Part shown: piece after piece, positions 46,850 to 56,219 of the stretch
How positions within the stretch are numbered: position 1 is the first letter of the stretch
Layout of the letters: every line of letters begins with the position of its first letter
Origin: Cryptomeria japonica
Lineage: Eukaryota; Streptophyta; Pinopsida; Cupressales; Cupressaceae
Direction: 5' to 3'
DNA length: 64,000 nt
NCBI RefSeq assembly: GCF_030272615.1
Contig: NC_081408.1
Location: 310,823,118 to 310,887,117, forward strand
The notes under the pieces: generated by a model
What the model was told of the DNA's origin: nothing
Database searches by the model: none
The model's input: the letters and a program-made list of their open reading frames with translations, nothing else
Made by a program: the position numbers and the translations under genes

Positions 46850-47476
46850 TTATTCCTCATCCTTAGGGGGGAGAGCATCAATAGATGTGTTAAACTCATC
46901 CTCTTTCCTCAAAATATGTTCAATAGGGGAGAGAGAATTAAGGAAATTGCTTATTATTTCATCTTCTTTCTCTAAGGGATGCTTATGGGTAAGACCAACT
47001 TTAGGAGAAGGGTAAGCATTTACCATTAATTCATCATCTCTAGTGGGAATTTTGTTGGAAAAGGAAAGGCCATCACTAGGAAATGTAGGGATAATGTCAT
47101 CTTCTTGCACAAAAGGATCCTCATGAAGGGAGTGTTTTTTAGGGGACACAAAGGCATCAAGGGCATCATTCAACAAAGCATGATCATATCTATTAAAAGG
47201 TTTATCTTTTGATTCAAAAGGAGATATCTCTTCATAGAGGGGATCATTGAAAACAACCATGTTACTAAATTTAGTGGAAGAGCTGATAGGAATGTACCCT
47301 TGAGAGGAATCATTCGACTTATCTTTCTCATCACAACGAAATGGCATAGTAACAATGTTTATGAGTTTTTCGTAAAATGAAGGTTTGGTACATTTAGGTT
47401 TCAAAAATTCATCTAAAGCTTCATCTAACTCATAATCATCACAAATATGAACATCTTGCAAATAAAAATCTGACAT
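46850..47476 (-). pseudogene. Element E N-terminal acidic region
   Basis: From ATG 47474-47476, 208 residues open MSDFYLQDVHICDDYELDEA. Acidic modules repeat loosely: LDEALDEFL and LNDALDAFVS; VQEDDIIPTF, EKEDEIISNF and RKEDEFNTS. The frame ends PPKDEE with TAA, but the neighbouring frame reads on as IINNVISSPEID, so a single-base deletion probably separated it from the protease part. No Gag capsid is visible. The role is unknown. Confidence 0.78.
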
Positions 47477-47519
47477 TTTTAAATTGCATAAAATTTAAAC
47501 ACACAATGCAAAGAAAAAC

Positions 47520-47541
47520 ACTTTTTTTTTTTTTTTTTTTC
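47520..47541 (-). repeat. Poly-A run upstream of the element E gene
   Basis: A run of about 21 T on the plus strand (A on the coding strand) in the element's leader, 45-65 bases before the start codon. Confidence 0.7.
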
Positions 47542-47624
47542 CTTTTAATGAAAATGAAATGAAAACACACTAAATCCAGATCTAGATCTAACAAATGCAA
47601 TGCAAGAGGAAGCAATGATAGATT

Positions 47625-47643
47625 CACGTCGGGTTCACCAAAA
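47625..47643 (-). other. Primer-binding region of element E
   Basis: The minus strand reads TTTTGGTGAACCCGACGTG directly after the 5' LTR. The TGG is offset by three bases as in many Ty3-type elements. The tRNA was not identified. Confidence 0.75.
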
Positions 47644-49267
47644 TGTGTAGGGGAAAAAGCGAGACTAGGTCAACATGCCCTAATCTCACTTTCAACCACA
47701 CATTTGTGGAATACGAAAGAGCCTAGAGGTATCACACAATTGGCTACTTCTTTTTGTGGAAGAGAGAGCCACGGGCTACCTATTAGGATTTCTATTCCTT
47801 TGTTGTAATTGAAAGATAAAATGATGCAAGTTCAATCCCAAACCCCAAAGTGCAAGTATGAACTAATGACAAAATTGCAGAATTGAACTTAAACAATGGA
47901 AAGCTGTAAATACAAGGATAAGACAAGAATGCAAATGCGTACCCAGAGTTAAAATCTGACTGAAAATGTTCGGGACAGAGGCGCGGGCACCACTGTCCTG
48001 ATTCTGCCCCTGAAACTGCTCTGGAAACTGCTGTTTTGCAAAGTTATCAAAAATGCTGAAAACTGCTGTCAGAAGGACCAGGGTGCCCAGCGCCCCTGTC
48101 TTGGCAAGACCAGGGTGCCCCACGCCCCTGTCCTAATCTTTTTCTATGAGATTTGGTGTGAAGTTCGGTCTCCGTCTGCTTCTTCCGGATCTGTAACTTG
48201 CGGCGTCGTCCGAATTCTGAAACCTGCACTTATATCTGAAAAGGTGTGGGCGGCTATATAGGGTTTTGCCTTAGTCAAACCCCCGCTTCGGTGATTTCCA
48301 CCTCCATGAATAGCCAAGTTGTATTGTAAAATGTATTGTGTGTGCAGACCTAGTGTGTGTGCAAGGTCCTTAAATGCAAGAAAGCAAACTAGAGCAACCT
48401 AGAAAGTAAACCCTAATTGCTTGTAAATGATAATGTAAATGCTCTAAATCAAGATGCAAAGTGATATAAAGAATGAATAAAGGATATATTGAAGCTTATG
48501 CAAAGACATGAAAACAACATGAAATCATACCCAACCCTCAAGGGAGGAGTACAAGCCAATCTTCAGTCGGTAATCTCCTATTGTTCTTCAATGTCTTCCA
48601 AGCCCTAAATGAATGAAATTGATGAATGCTTGATGGATGGATGTTGAATGTTATTGAAGTCTTCAAAGATCTGCTCTTTCACTGCATATGAGGTTCCTGA
48701 AAATGAAAATCGGATCCTTTCAAATGAAGAAAGAGAGCTCTTATATATGAAACCCTAGGTCTTAATTTCAACTTTTGGCTGACCTAGAGATTGAATATCC
48801 TGCCAATTTCTTGGGGTTAAGCTTTATTTTATGATTGGGTCATGCTCCTAAAATTTCGGGAAAAATGTCCGGGACCATGTGCATGCCGGGCGCCATGGTC
48901 CTGACAACTTTTCACCAAATTTTTAGGGCCGTCGGATATGATGATTTTAGAGAGAATCCCGAAGTTACAGCTGATTTCGAGATGTTTTGACCCCCAAAAT
49001 CAAGCCCCCAAGTTCAAAATAGGACCTAATTAGGGTTTTTGATTAAATGATGTATTGGAAGAATAAAATGAAAGGGGCACACTTTAATGAAAGGGCCCAA
49101 CTTTATGATGTGGGAGATGATGAAATAGAACCTTAGACCTAATTAATTTGACTAATTAAGTGCTAAAGGGGAAATGCAATGCAAAATGCAAAATGCGCCA
49201 AGGCGGGTGCTAAACTAGGTGTGAAATTGTACCACCCTAGCAAGTGCGTACAATTTACGATGCTACA
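47644..49267 (-). repeat. 5' LTR of element E
   Basis: 1,624 bp, the partner of 41131-42783. The TATA box on the minus strand is at 48740-48747. The minisatellite has two units (48077-48135). Confidence 0.93.
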
Positions 49268-49330
49268 CCTAACATGCATTAATGATAACATTTAAAGCGA
49301 CAAATTACAAGGAAGTTTTGTGGTACTTAC
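49268..49330. other. Intron part of antisense PMD gene (right of element E)
   Basis: The minus strand reads GTAAGTACC at 49322-49330, a strong plant 5' splice site, followed by AT-rich sequence up to element E. Without E the intron would be about 0.9 kb. Confidence 0.6.
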
Positions 49331-49396
49331 TGACTCTCCTGCATCTGCTAGCCTCTGAAATCGGTGAACGCGATCAAATCTGTGAACCAATGCCAT
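49331..49396 (-). pseudogene. Antisense PMD gene of Tat-2, candidate first exon
   Basis: ATG at 49394-49396 opens 22 codons, MALVHRFDRVHRF then QRLADAGES, ending exactly at TCA before GTAAGT. The acceptor at 40291 continues in the same phase with EYLPMLESQE and the PMD. An Arg/His-rich start of this kind is common in plant PMD proteins of transposons. About 80 bases upstream, at roughly 49470, a weak TATA-like GAATACATCC occupies the place of the TATA box in Tat-1. Splicing is inferred only from sequence. Confidence 0.6.
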
Positions 49397-49499
49397 CGCT
49401 GCTGACTACTGCTGCTCTATTCTCTCTCTGCACTCTGATCTCTTGGATGTGTGGATGAAAATGAGGATGTATTCCCCTCGTGGTCTATCTTACAGACTA

Positions 49500-49527
49500 C
49501 CCCAGCCCTAGCCCTAGCCCTAGCCCT
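49500..49527. repeat. Short (CCCTAG)n run
   Basis: CAGCCCTAGCCCTAGCCCTAG followed by CCCTCA, four units of CCCTAG. It is not the plant telomere repeat (CCCTAAA). Confidence 0.8.
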
Positions 49528-49742
49528 CATTTCCCAAGTCATTCTTCTTTATCTCGTGACTTTGTCACTCTATCCTATCCGGTCAATCCATTCTAGCCTT
49601 TCTTTCTTATCGAGAGATTGTCTGTGATCTTTCCAGATATTTTCATCCAATCTCTCGAGGGGGCATATTATTCCCATCTTGGGGCAACTTTGTATCAGTT
49701 CATATTATCTTGTTTGAAACAATGCAACAAGCTGCATTGTCT

Positions 49743-49757
49743 CAAAGAGGGGTAAAA
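49743..49757 (+). other. Polypurine tract of Tat-2
   Basis: CAAAGAGGGGTAAAA directly precedes the LTR start TGTAGACACC. Confidence 0.88.
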
Positions 49758-50542
49758 TGTAGACACCTAAAATTGTCCTGTTTAATTAAATAAATATCTT
49801 TATTTATTTAATTATTTTATCCTAATTCTTCTATTAATTGAATAAATCTATATTTATTTAATTAATTCATTTATCCTCTTCTAGCCTTATTTGTCATTTA
49901 AATAAATACCTTTATTTATTTAAATTATCCTTTCCTAAATTAGATAAATACTTTTATTTATTTAGCTGATCCCACTTCCTCTATTAATTAAATAAATCTT
50001 TATTTATTTAATTAATTCATTAACCTTTTCTACCTATGACACATGTCATTCATCTCTTAATTCATACACTACCTATCCTCTCATTATTTTATTATTTCTT
50101 TTACCTACCCTCTAATCATAGCCGACCATTTATCTTTTACACCTCTCAATCTCATCCCTCCATTTCATATAGTGTCTTCTATATAAGGAGATGCTTCCTT
50201 CATTATCAAGCCCTAGACATATACATTCTAATCAAGCATCCTAGCATTCGATCTTTCATATGCGATCCTACTTGCAACCACATTTCCATTCTTTGTTGAG
50301 CTCTTGTGCACATGTAAAATCTGAGAGCAAATATATCAAGCAAGATCAATGGAGATAGGAAGAATGGAGATTCAAACCCTATTGGACATGTGATGGTATA
50401 ATCTTTGTGATTTCATTTGATTTGCATTGTCTTAGGTAATCTTCATATGTTATGGTGGATCTTTGTTGTTGTTAGGCTAGGGTTTTGTGGTTGAATTCAT
50501 TTAGCCTTTCGATATTATTGTTATCCATTTTCACTGTATACA
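49758..50542 (+). repeat. 3' LTR of Tat-2
   Basis: 785 bp, the partner of 26057-26957 without the 116-bp duplication. The TATA box is at 50180-50187. It ends GTATACA, followed by the duplication CCAGC. Confidence 0.9.
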
Positions 50543-51672
50543 CCAGCAAAAGAGATTATTTGTTGGACACTTCTAGTAGGTTTGGATCAATAAAGTATAT
50601 TGGATTTCATGAATTATATTCTCCATGAGTGTGTTTCACTCAGTTGGTATTAGCTTGGTAATTGGATGTTATCATACACTCTGGTAAACCCTTATCGACA
50701 CTGGTTTAAGGCTTACCGACAGAGCTTTCATTAAGGAATCATGACAAGATGCACAATTGGTGTTGGTGCAGCTTCTTCAAGGATTTCAGGATGCTGAAGA
50801 TGTTTGTTGATTGTTCTTCAATTTATTGAAGACCTTTCTTTGGAGTGGTGGACCCAGAATAGGTCTGGTACCTATCTAGGTTATGGACTGGTATCATGCT
50901 AGCGTGTACTCTACATGTTACCTAGATGATTCGAGATGATTTATGGATTTGTTATTATTGTTTTGGTCTTAAGCTGACATGGCATATCATTGTAATAAGA
51001 ATTATGTAATGATATTGTAATATCTTTAGGTGGCTGACCTAATTGGTTTAGGCCTTAGGGTTTGTATAAATAAGAGATAGAAACTCTTTGTAAAGTATCA
51101 TGGTTATTAAAAAGGTCATGGTCAAGGAATGTATGCGAATATTGTAATATCATTCAGGTAGAGGAATTGATCGATCATTGAAGATCAAATTGGATTCAAA
51201 AGAGGATTTAGTCCTTCGGCATTGAGCTTAACTGAGACTATAATCTGGCATGGTAGATGGTATTTCTAGCAGTTCACTCTATTGGATTGTTGTCCATTTA
51301 TCTTGAGAAGGTTGTAGCCTCTCTGTAGTCAATGAGACTCTTTTCTAATGAGCAGTATGCTCTAGGAAGTGTCCCTTCCTACAAGTGCAGGCCCCTCATT
51401 ATACACATACTTTCTATAGAAGTATCATCTGACTAGGGGTAGGTTTCCGATCGTGGTTTTCCCCTTTCTGAGTTTTCCACGTACAAATCATGGTGTTATG
51501 TGGTATGGCTGCTTTTCATTGATTATTTGGTTAATTGTTAAGTTGTATTGTTTACCGGTATCTGTTCCTTACTGGTACTTGATTTGTTTAAGGTTGTATT
51601 ATGGATTAAAAGATATAATTTGTTAACAACTGATTCACCCCCCCTCTAAGTTGTTCACCGGCTATCCTAACA
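50543..51672 (+). repeat. 3' LTR of Copia-B, second part
   Basis: It resumes at the target duplication CCAGC with AAAAGAGATTATTTGTTGGACAC, matching the 5' LTR from about 12164, and ends ATCCTAACA at 51672. TATAAATA is kept at 51065-51072. Confidence 0.92.
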
Positions 51673-53073
51673 AAGAGAAGGAAATTGTTGCTAAAACTAA
51701 AGACAAGGATGAATGGGTAATTGACAATGGATGTTCACATCATATGGCTGGAGATAAAAGGAAGTTTCTATCTTTGCAAGAATTTGATGGCGGTCTAGTT
51801 AGATTTGGAGATGACAAAGCATGTATGATCAAAGGAAAATGAACTATATCATTGGATGGTAAGCACAATACTGATAATGTTTATTTGTTGAAGGTTTGAA
51901 GCATAATGTTTTGAGTGTAGGGTAATTGGTGGATAAGGGATTTCATTTACAATTCAAGGATGGAAAATGCAAAATCATTAATAGATCTCGTTTGAAGATT
52001 GCAACTGGTAATATTTCATTTGAATTTCAGTGAGTAGACATGTTTGATTTCACAAATTGATGAGAGGTGGCTATGGCATAAGAGGCTATGCCATGTGAAT
52101 TTTGATTGCATTGTAAAGATCAATTCAACTAAGGCAGTTAGAGATATACCTAGGATTGTGAAGCCTTATAATCTAATATGTAAAGAATGTCAAATGGGAA
52201 AACACGTCAGAACCTCTTTTAGAAGTATACAAGATAAATCTAATGATTGTCTTGATCTTATCCATACTAGTTTGTGTGGCCCTTCTAGAGTTAAAAGTTT
52301 TTAAGGTGATAGATATTTTATGTTAATCATTGATGATCATTCTAGAATGATGTGGGTTACTTTTCTAAGGGAGAAATCTGAGGCTTTTGAAAAATTTAAA
52401 ATCTTTAATTTAAAATCTTTAAGGCTAAAGTGAAAAATGAGACAAGAGTGAAGATTAAATGTTTGAGGCCAGATCATGGTGGAGAATTCACATCTAATGA
52501 GTTTAATAACTCTTGTGAGAAGAATAGTATAAGGAGACAATATTCTGCTCCACGGATACCTCAGCAAAATGGAGTTGTGGAAAGGAAGAACATAACTATC
52601 CTAGATAGTGCTAGAACAATGATGATGGAAGCTAGTCTACCTCATATCTACTGAAGAGAAGCAGTGAGCACAATGGTTTATACATCTAATTGAGTACATA
52701 TCAAAGGAGAAACCGGTAAGACACCTTATGAGTTATGGTTTTGTAATACACCTATAGTTAAATATCTCAGAATATTTGGTAGTAAATGTTATATTAGGAG
52801 AGATGATATCATTGGCAAATTTGATCCTAGATGTGATGAAGACATTTTTATTAGTTATTCTAAAGAAAGAAAGGCATATAGATGTTATAACAAGAGATTG
52901 CAGAGAATTGTGGAGAGTGCTAATGTCAAGGTGGATGAGCTGAATAGAAGTCAAATTAGAGTTTCTGAGCAAAAATCGACAGTGGAAATGATTATATCTG
53001 AACTGGTAGCGCCTTTACTAGAATAGAGTGTTGAACCAATTACTCTGGTAGTATCAGAAAATTCAAGTATCAT
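51673..53073 (+). pseudogene. Copia-A protease and integrase remnants
   Basis: This is the continuation of Copia-A gag-pol after Copia-B. Protease region: WVIDNGCSHHMAGDKRKF and VRFGDDKACMIKGK. Integrase: RWLWHKRLCHVNFDCIV and LICKECQMGKHVRTSF (zinc domain), YFMLIIDDHSRMMWVTFL, RPDHGGEFTSNEF and PQQNGVVERKN (core), and TPYELWFCNTP further on. Stops and frameshifts lie near 51840, 51885, 52300, 52410 and 52650. The sequence ends in the linker before reverse transcriptase, which is absent. Confidence 0.88.
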
Positions 53074-53074
53074 T

Positions 53075-53272
53075 ATGTGATATGGTTACTTTGCATTGAT
53101 TATCTAGTTAATTGTTAAGTTGTATTGTTTACTGGTATCTATTCCTACTGGCATCTATATATGTTTTACCGGTGCTTGATTTGTTTAAGTTTGTATTGTG
53201 GATTAAAAGTTATAATCTATTAACAACTGATTCACCTCTCCCCTCTCAGTTGTTCACCAGTTATCCTAACAA
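53075..53272 (+). repeat. Orphan 3' fragment of a Copia-B-type LTR
   Basis: TATGTGATATGGTTACTTTGC onward matches the last ~190 bp of LTR B (from about 13140) and ends TATCCTAACA. It lies where Copia-A should have reverse transcriptase and RNase H. No start of the LTR and no duplication are visible, so it is a recombination scar rather than a solo LTR. Confidence 0.82.
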
Positions 53273-53471
53273 GAAATATATGTGTAATACAGAGCTTTAC
53301 AAAGATGTCATTCATAGGGGGAGTTTTGTCTTTGTTCCAAAACTTCATTTCTATATCTTCGAGTGGAAGATTGTTGGTTGTCTTCCATTGGGGAGACTTG
53401 TTTGGCATTTCTTAGTACTTAGATGTTTTTCACATCTAGTGTTTCCATCAATGCCAAAGGGGGATATTTAT
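53273..53471 (+). other. Copia-A 3' untranslated region and polypurine tract
   Basis: It contains CTTAGATGTTTTTCACATCTAG, as in Copia-B and Copia-C, and ends with CCAAAGGGGGATATTTAT (53454-53471) before the LTR. Confidence 0.8.
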
Positions 53472-55270
53472 TGTTGGCCATTTGGAGGAATTCATTATGT
53501 GTTCCATTGATTTTTTGTCATTGATGTCAACACTAGTTGTTTTGGATGCTTTACCGACACCCTTCTAGTCCTCGTAGGTTGTATGGTTTCTAGTTGGTTT
53601 AGATCCAACATGATCCAGTTCCTCCGATATGTTTGGGTTATGGAATTGGCTTACTCATGTTCATATTTAGTCAGTTGGTTTTGGTCTGGTGATCGGATGC
53701 TATCCTGCTTGCTTGGAAGCTTGGTTTGTGGTTCCAGCGAGGGTTTCACTAGCGGAACTTTGATGAAGATCTTTGATGATATGCATAAGTGGTATTGGTG
53801 TGTCTTCTAGTGGAGATTCAGGATGTTGATGGTGATCATGTTCAACACTTGGCAGATTGGGATGATTTCTTTAGCGTGTGGACCCATATTAGGTGCTGAT
53901 TGATCTAGTTTATGGACTGGCTTAATGTAACATATGGATTCAACCTCTCGATGTGTTTCCAGGATGTCTTATAGGTGGGATATTATTTGTTTGGTCTAAG
54001 CCTGACTTGTTTTGTAATTATGTAATTGTTTTATTGTCTAGTGGCCAACCTTATTGTTTATGGTCGAGGGTTTGTATATATATGTTGTAAGATCTCATTG
54101 TAGATCATCATGGTATGGGATATGGATATGTAAGGAGCAAATAATGTAATATCATTCAAGAAGAGGATCTGGCCGATCATTGGAGATCAAATTGGGTTTA
54201 TGCAAGAGGCTTTATTCCTCTGGTATTGAGCTTAACCATAAAAGTATTTAGGCATAGGAGATGCTATCTTTGCTTCGATGCTATCTTGCTTGCTTGGAAG
54301 CTTGGTTTGTGGTTCCAGCGAGGGTTTCACTGGCGGAACTTTGATGAAGATCTTTGACGATATGCATAAGTGGTATTGGTGTGTCTTCTGGTGGAGATTC
54401 AGGATGCTGATGGTGATCATGTTCAACACTTGGCGGATTGGGATGATTTCTTTAGCGTGTGGACCCATATTGGGTCCCGATTGATCTAGTTTATGGACTG
54501 GCTTAATGTAACATGTGGATTCAACCTCTCAATGTGTTTCCAGGATGTCTTATAGGTGGGATATTATTTGTTTGGTCTAAACCTGACTTGTTTTGTAATT
54601 ATGTAATTGTTTTATTGTCTAGTGGCCAACCTTATTGTTTATGGTCGAGGGTTTGTATATATATGTTGTAAGATCTCATTGTAGATCATCATGGTATGGG
54701 ATATGGATATGTAAGGAGCAAATAATGTAATATCATTCAAGCAAAGGATTTGGCCGATCATTGGAGATCGAATTGGGTTTATGCAAGAGGCTTTATTCCT
54801 CTAGTATTGAGCTTAACCATAAAAGTATTTAGGCATAGGAGATGCTATCTTTGCAATTCATTCATTCTTTCAGATTGTAGTCTGTATTTATATGTAGTCT
54901 GTGAGACTCCTTTCTTGATAAGTAGTTCACTTTAGGTTGTTGGCCTTCCTACAAGTGCAAGCCCCTCAATTGTAATTCACATACTTACTACAAAAGTATT
55001 ATCTGACTGTGGGTAGGCTTCCCACCGTGGTTTTTCCCTTTATTGGGTTTTCCCCGTATAAATCTTGGTGTTATGTGGATGGTATTTATTCTCTGATTAT
55101 TGTTTATGCTTAATTGGTTTATCTGTTATTGTGGTATTTGGTTTAAGTATTCCGGTATTAATGTTTTGGGTTCCACTATTAAAGTTTTAATTGTTAAATG
55201 TTCTAGTAATCTATGAAAATTGATTCACCCCCCCTCTTAGTTGTCTTCCAGTTATTTGAACTATCTAACA
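53472..55270 (+). repeat. 3' LTR of Copia-A with 581-bp tandem duplication
   Basis: It starts TGTTGGCCATTTGG and ends TATCTAACA. The middle is duplicated head to tail: 53696-54276 and 54277-54857, both starting GATGCTATCYTGCTTGC. Removing one copy gives about 1,218 bp, consistent with the 5' LTR plus its missing start. The two copies differ by few, mostly transitional, changes. Confidence 0.92.
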
Positions 55271-55279
55271 CATGCTATA

Positions 55280-55850
55280 TGGTGATCTAAAACATAGTTT
55301 CTTAAGTACCCCCAATCAACTTATTCAATATTTTTGTTTGACCATTAGTTTGAGGATGATAACTAGTAATAGGTGTGAGTACTATACCTATCAAATAAAA
55401 TTATTAAATTTCCAAAAATAACTAAATTTTTTGTTGTCCCTGTTATTGACGATGCTCTTAGGAAAACCATACAATCAAAATATATCATTGAATAATACAT
55501 TTTCTATTTTCCACACCTTTAAATATAAATCAATAGAAATAAAATATGTCAATATATCAACCGCATCATAAAAATAGCCTCTACCTTTTTTACTTGGGAA
55601 ATTATGCGATGAAGTAGATCGAAAAGCTCACCAATTTTTGTTTAGAAATTAGTAGTGGCTTAAGGAGTTCTACTGGAAAAACTCATTCTCTCGGCATTAT
55701 TTTGGCAAGTCATGCAGTCTCTAATATGATTATAGACATCATATTTGAAAAACTTCCATGCAAATCTCTCATGTAATATCCTTGATGTGCTTTTAGTGGG
55801 GTATCAAGAAAGGCTTTCAAAATATTTTCCTTAATTTTAGACTCAAGCAT
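55280..55850 (-). pseudogene. Old Ty3/Gypsy integrase fragment
   Basis: Read on the minus strand and allowing frameshifts, segments of a Ty3 integrase unlike the Tat type appear: DTPLKAHQGYYMRDLHGSF, DCMTCQNNAERMSFSSRTP (zinc-domain cysteines), KKGRGYFYDAVDILTYFISI and GFPKSIVNNRDNKKFSYFWK. It looks like a chromovirus-type pol. No LTR is nearby; it is the oldest element remnant in the window by decay. Confidence 0.7.
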
Positions 55851-55931
55851 CAAAAAGATTCTATTTTTGTTTGACTCCAATTTTTTATTGGAGTATAAAT
55901 TGATAGTGAAAATTGAAAGATACACCTCTTG

Positions 55932-56209
55932 TCCAAAGGGTTGCGCTTAATTGGTTAAAAAATTGGGTTTTCATTGTGAAGACCTAAGTTTAATTCCCAT
56001 GGAGACATCTTAAGTTGAATTCTAAGTTGTGACTCATGGTCTTACATTGGAGGTGGTTTCTAAATAAAATAAAATTTCTAAAGTTAGTGACTCTTGGTCA
56101 TCCATAGAATATTTATAATCTATATTTTCATAAGGATCTTGTATTGGTCTAATGTTGATGCTTGTATGAGCAAGATATTTATAATTGATATTCAATTCAA
56201 AAAAAAGAG
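55932..56209 (+). mobile_element. tRNA-derived SINE with target-site duplication
   Basis: The head (55932-56005) is tRNA-like: GCGCTTAATTGGTTAA resembles a D-arm/A box, and CTAAGTTTAATTCCC resembles the T-arm/B box (GGTTCGAATCCC type) about 40 bases on. A ~200-bp unrelated body follows and ends in an A-rich tail, AAAAAAAAGAG. Flanks ACACCTCTTG (55922-55931) and ACAACTCTTG (56210-56219) agree in 9 of 10 bases. SINEs are copied by enzymes of LINEs; none is present here. The family was not identified. Confidence 0.78.
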
Positions 56210-56219
56210 ACAACTCTTG

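Larger units (their letters stand above)
41131..49267 (-). mobile_element. Element E: non-autonomous Tat-related LTR element (protease and G-patch only)
   Basis: LTRs 41131-42783 and 47644-49267 start TGTGTAGGGGAAAAAGC and end ACGATGCTACA. They are flanked by perfect CCTAA duplications (41126-41130 and 49268-49272). The primer site beside the right LTR, the polypurine tract beside the left, and the TATA boxes give minus-strand orientation. The interior is 4.86 kb with one coding region (44406-47476) encoding an acidic N-terminal part, a Tat-type protease and a G-patch. No Gag capsid, reverse transcriptase, RNase H or integrase was found. The very similar LTRs make it one of the youngest insertions here. 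It lies in the intron of the antisense PMD gene of Tat-2, in the same orientation as that gene. Confidence 0.93.
26057..50542 (+). mobile_element. Tat-2: 24.5-kb Ty3/Gypsy Tat-clade element
   Basis: Both LTRs start TGTAGACACCTAAAATTGTCC and are flanked by CCAGT (26052-26056) and CCAGC (50543-50547). In the undisturbed 5' LTR of Copia-B the site reads TTACCAGTAGAAGAG. Inside, in order, are a leader, gag, protease, G-patch, reverse transcriptase, RNase H, a second RNase H, integrase, a long 3' region with an antisense PMD gene, and a polypurine tract. The second RNase H after the first marks the Tat clade. Element E (8.1 kb) lies in the 3' region, so Tat-2 itself is about 16.3 kb. Stops in most genes make it inactive. 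Confidence 0.93.
12044..51672 (+). mobile_element. Copia-B: Ty1/Copia element inside Copia-A
   Basis: Both LTRs, a primer-binding site, gag, protease, integrase, reverse transcriptase, RNase H and a polypurine tract are present in Copia order. Flanks are AAGCG (12039-12043) and AAGAG (51673-51677), a 5-bp duplication with one change. Outside them Copia-A coding sequence reads from ..VPTLEENVPE to KEKEIVAKTKDKDE. It is disrupted by element D at 16150-24172 and by Tat-2 at 26057-50542. Without these it would be about 7.1 kb, close to a full Copia element. Confidence 0.92.
9661..55270 (+). mobile_element. Copia-A: Ty1/Copia LTR element, host of the nest
   Basis: Parts in order: 5' LTR (9661-10845), primer-binding site, gag (10904-12043), a 39.6-kb insertion (Copia-B with its own guests, 12044-51672), protease and integrase remnants (51673-53073), a stray LTR-B fragment where reverse transcriptase and RNase H should be (53075-53272), a 3' untranslated region, a polypurine tract, and a 3' LTR (53472-55270). 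Without insertions it would be about 6 kb, so it has lost polymerase sequence. The first ~40 bases of the 5' LTR are missing, so no target duplication can be read against CATGC after the 3' LTR. Confidence 0.85.

Noticed and set aside
41131-49267. Host gene for a G-patch or protease protein
   Set aside because: Flanking LTRs, primer site, polypurine tract and CCTAA duplication show that the frame belongs to a retroelement.
49500-49527. CCCTAG repeats as an interstitial telomere
   Set aside because: The plant telomere unit is CCCTAAA. Only four CCCTAG units are present, upstream of the antisense first exon, with no longer array.
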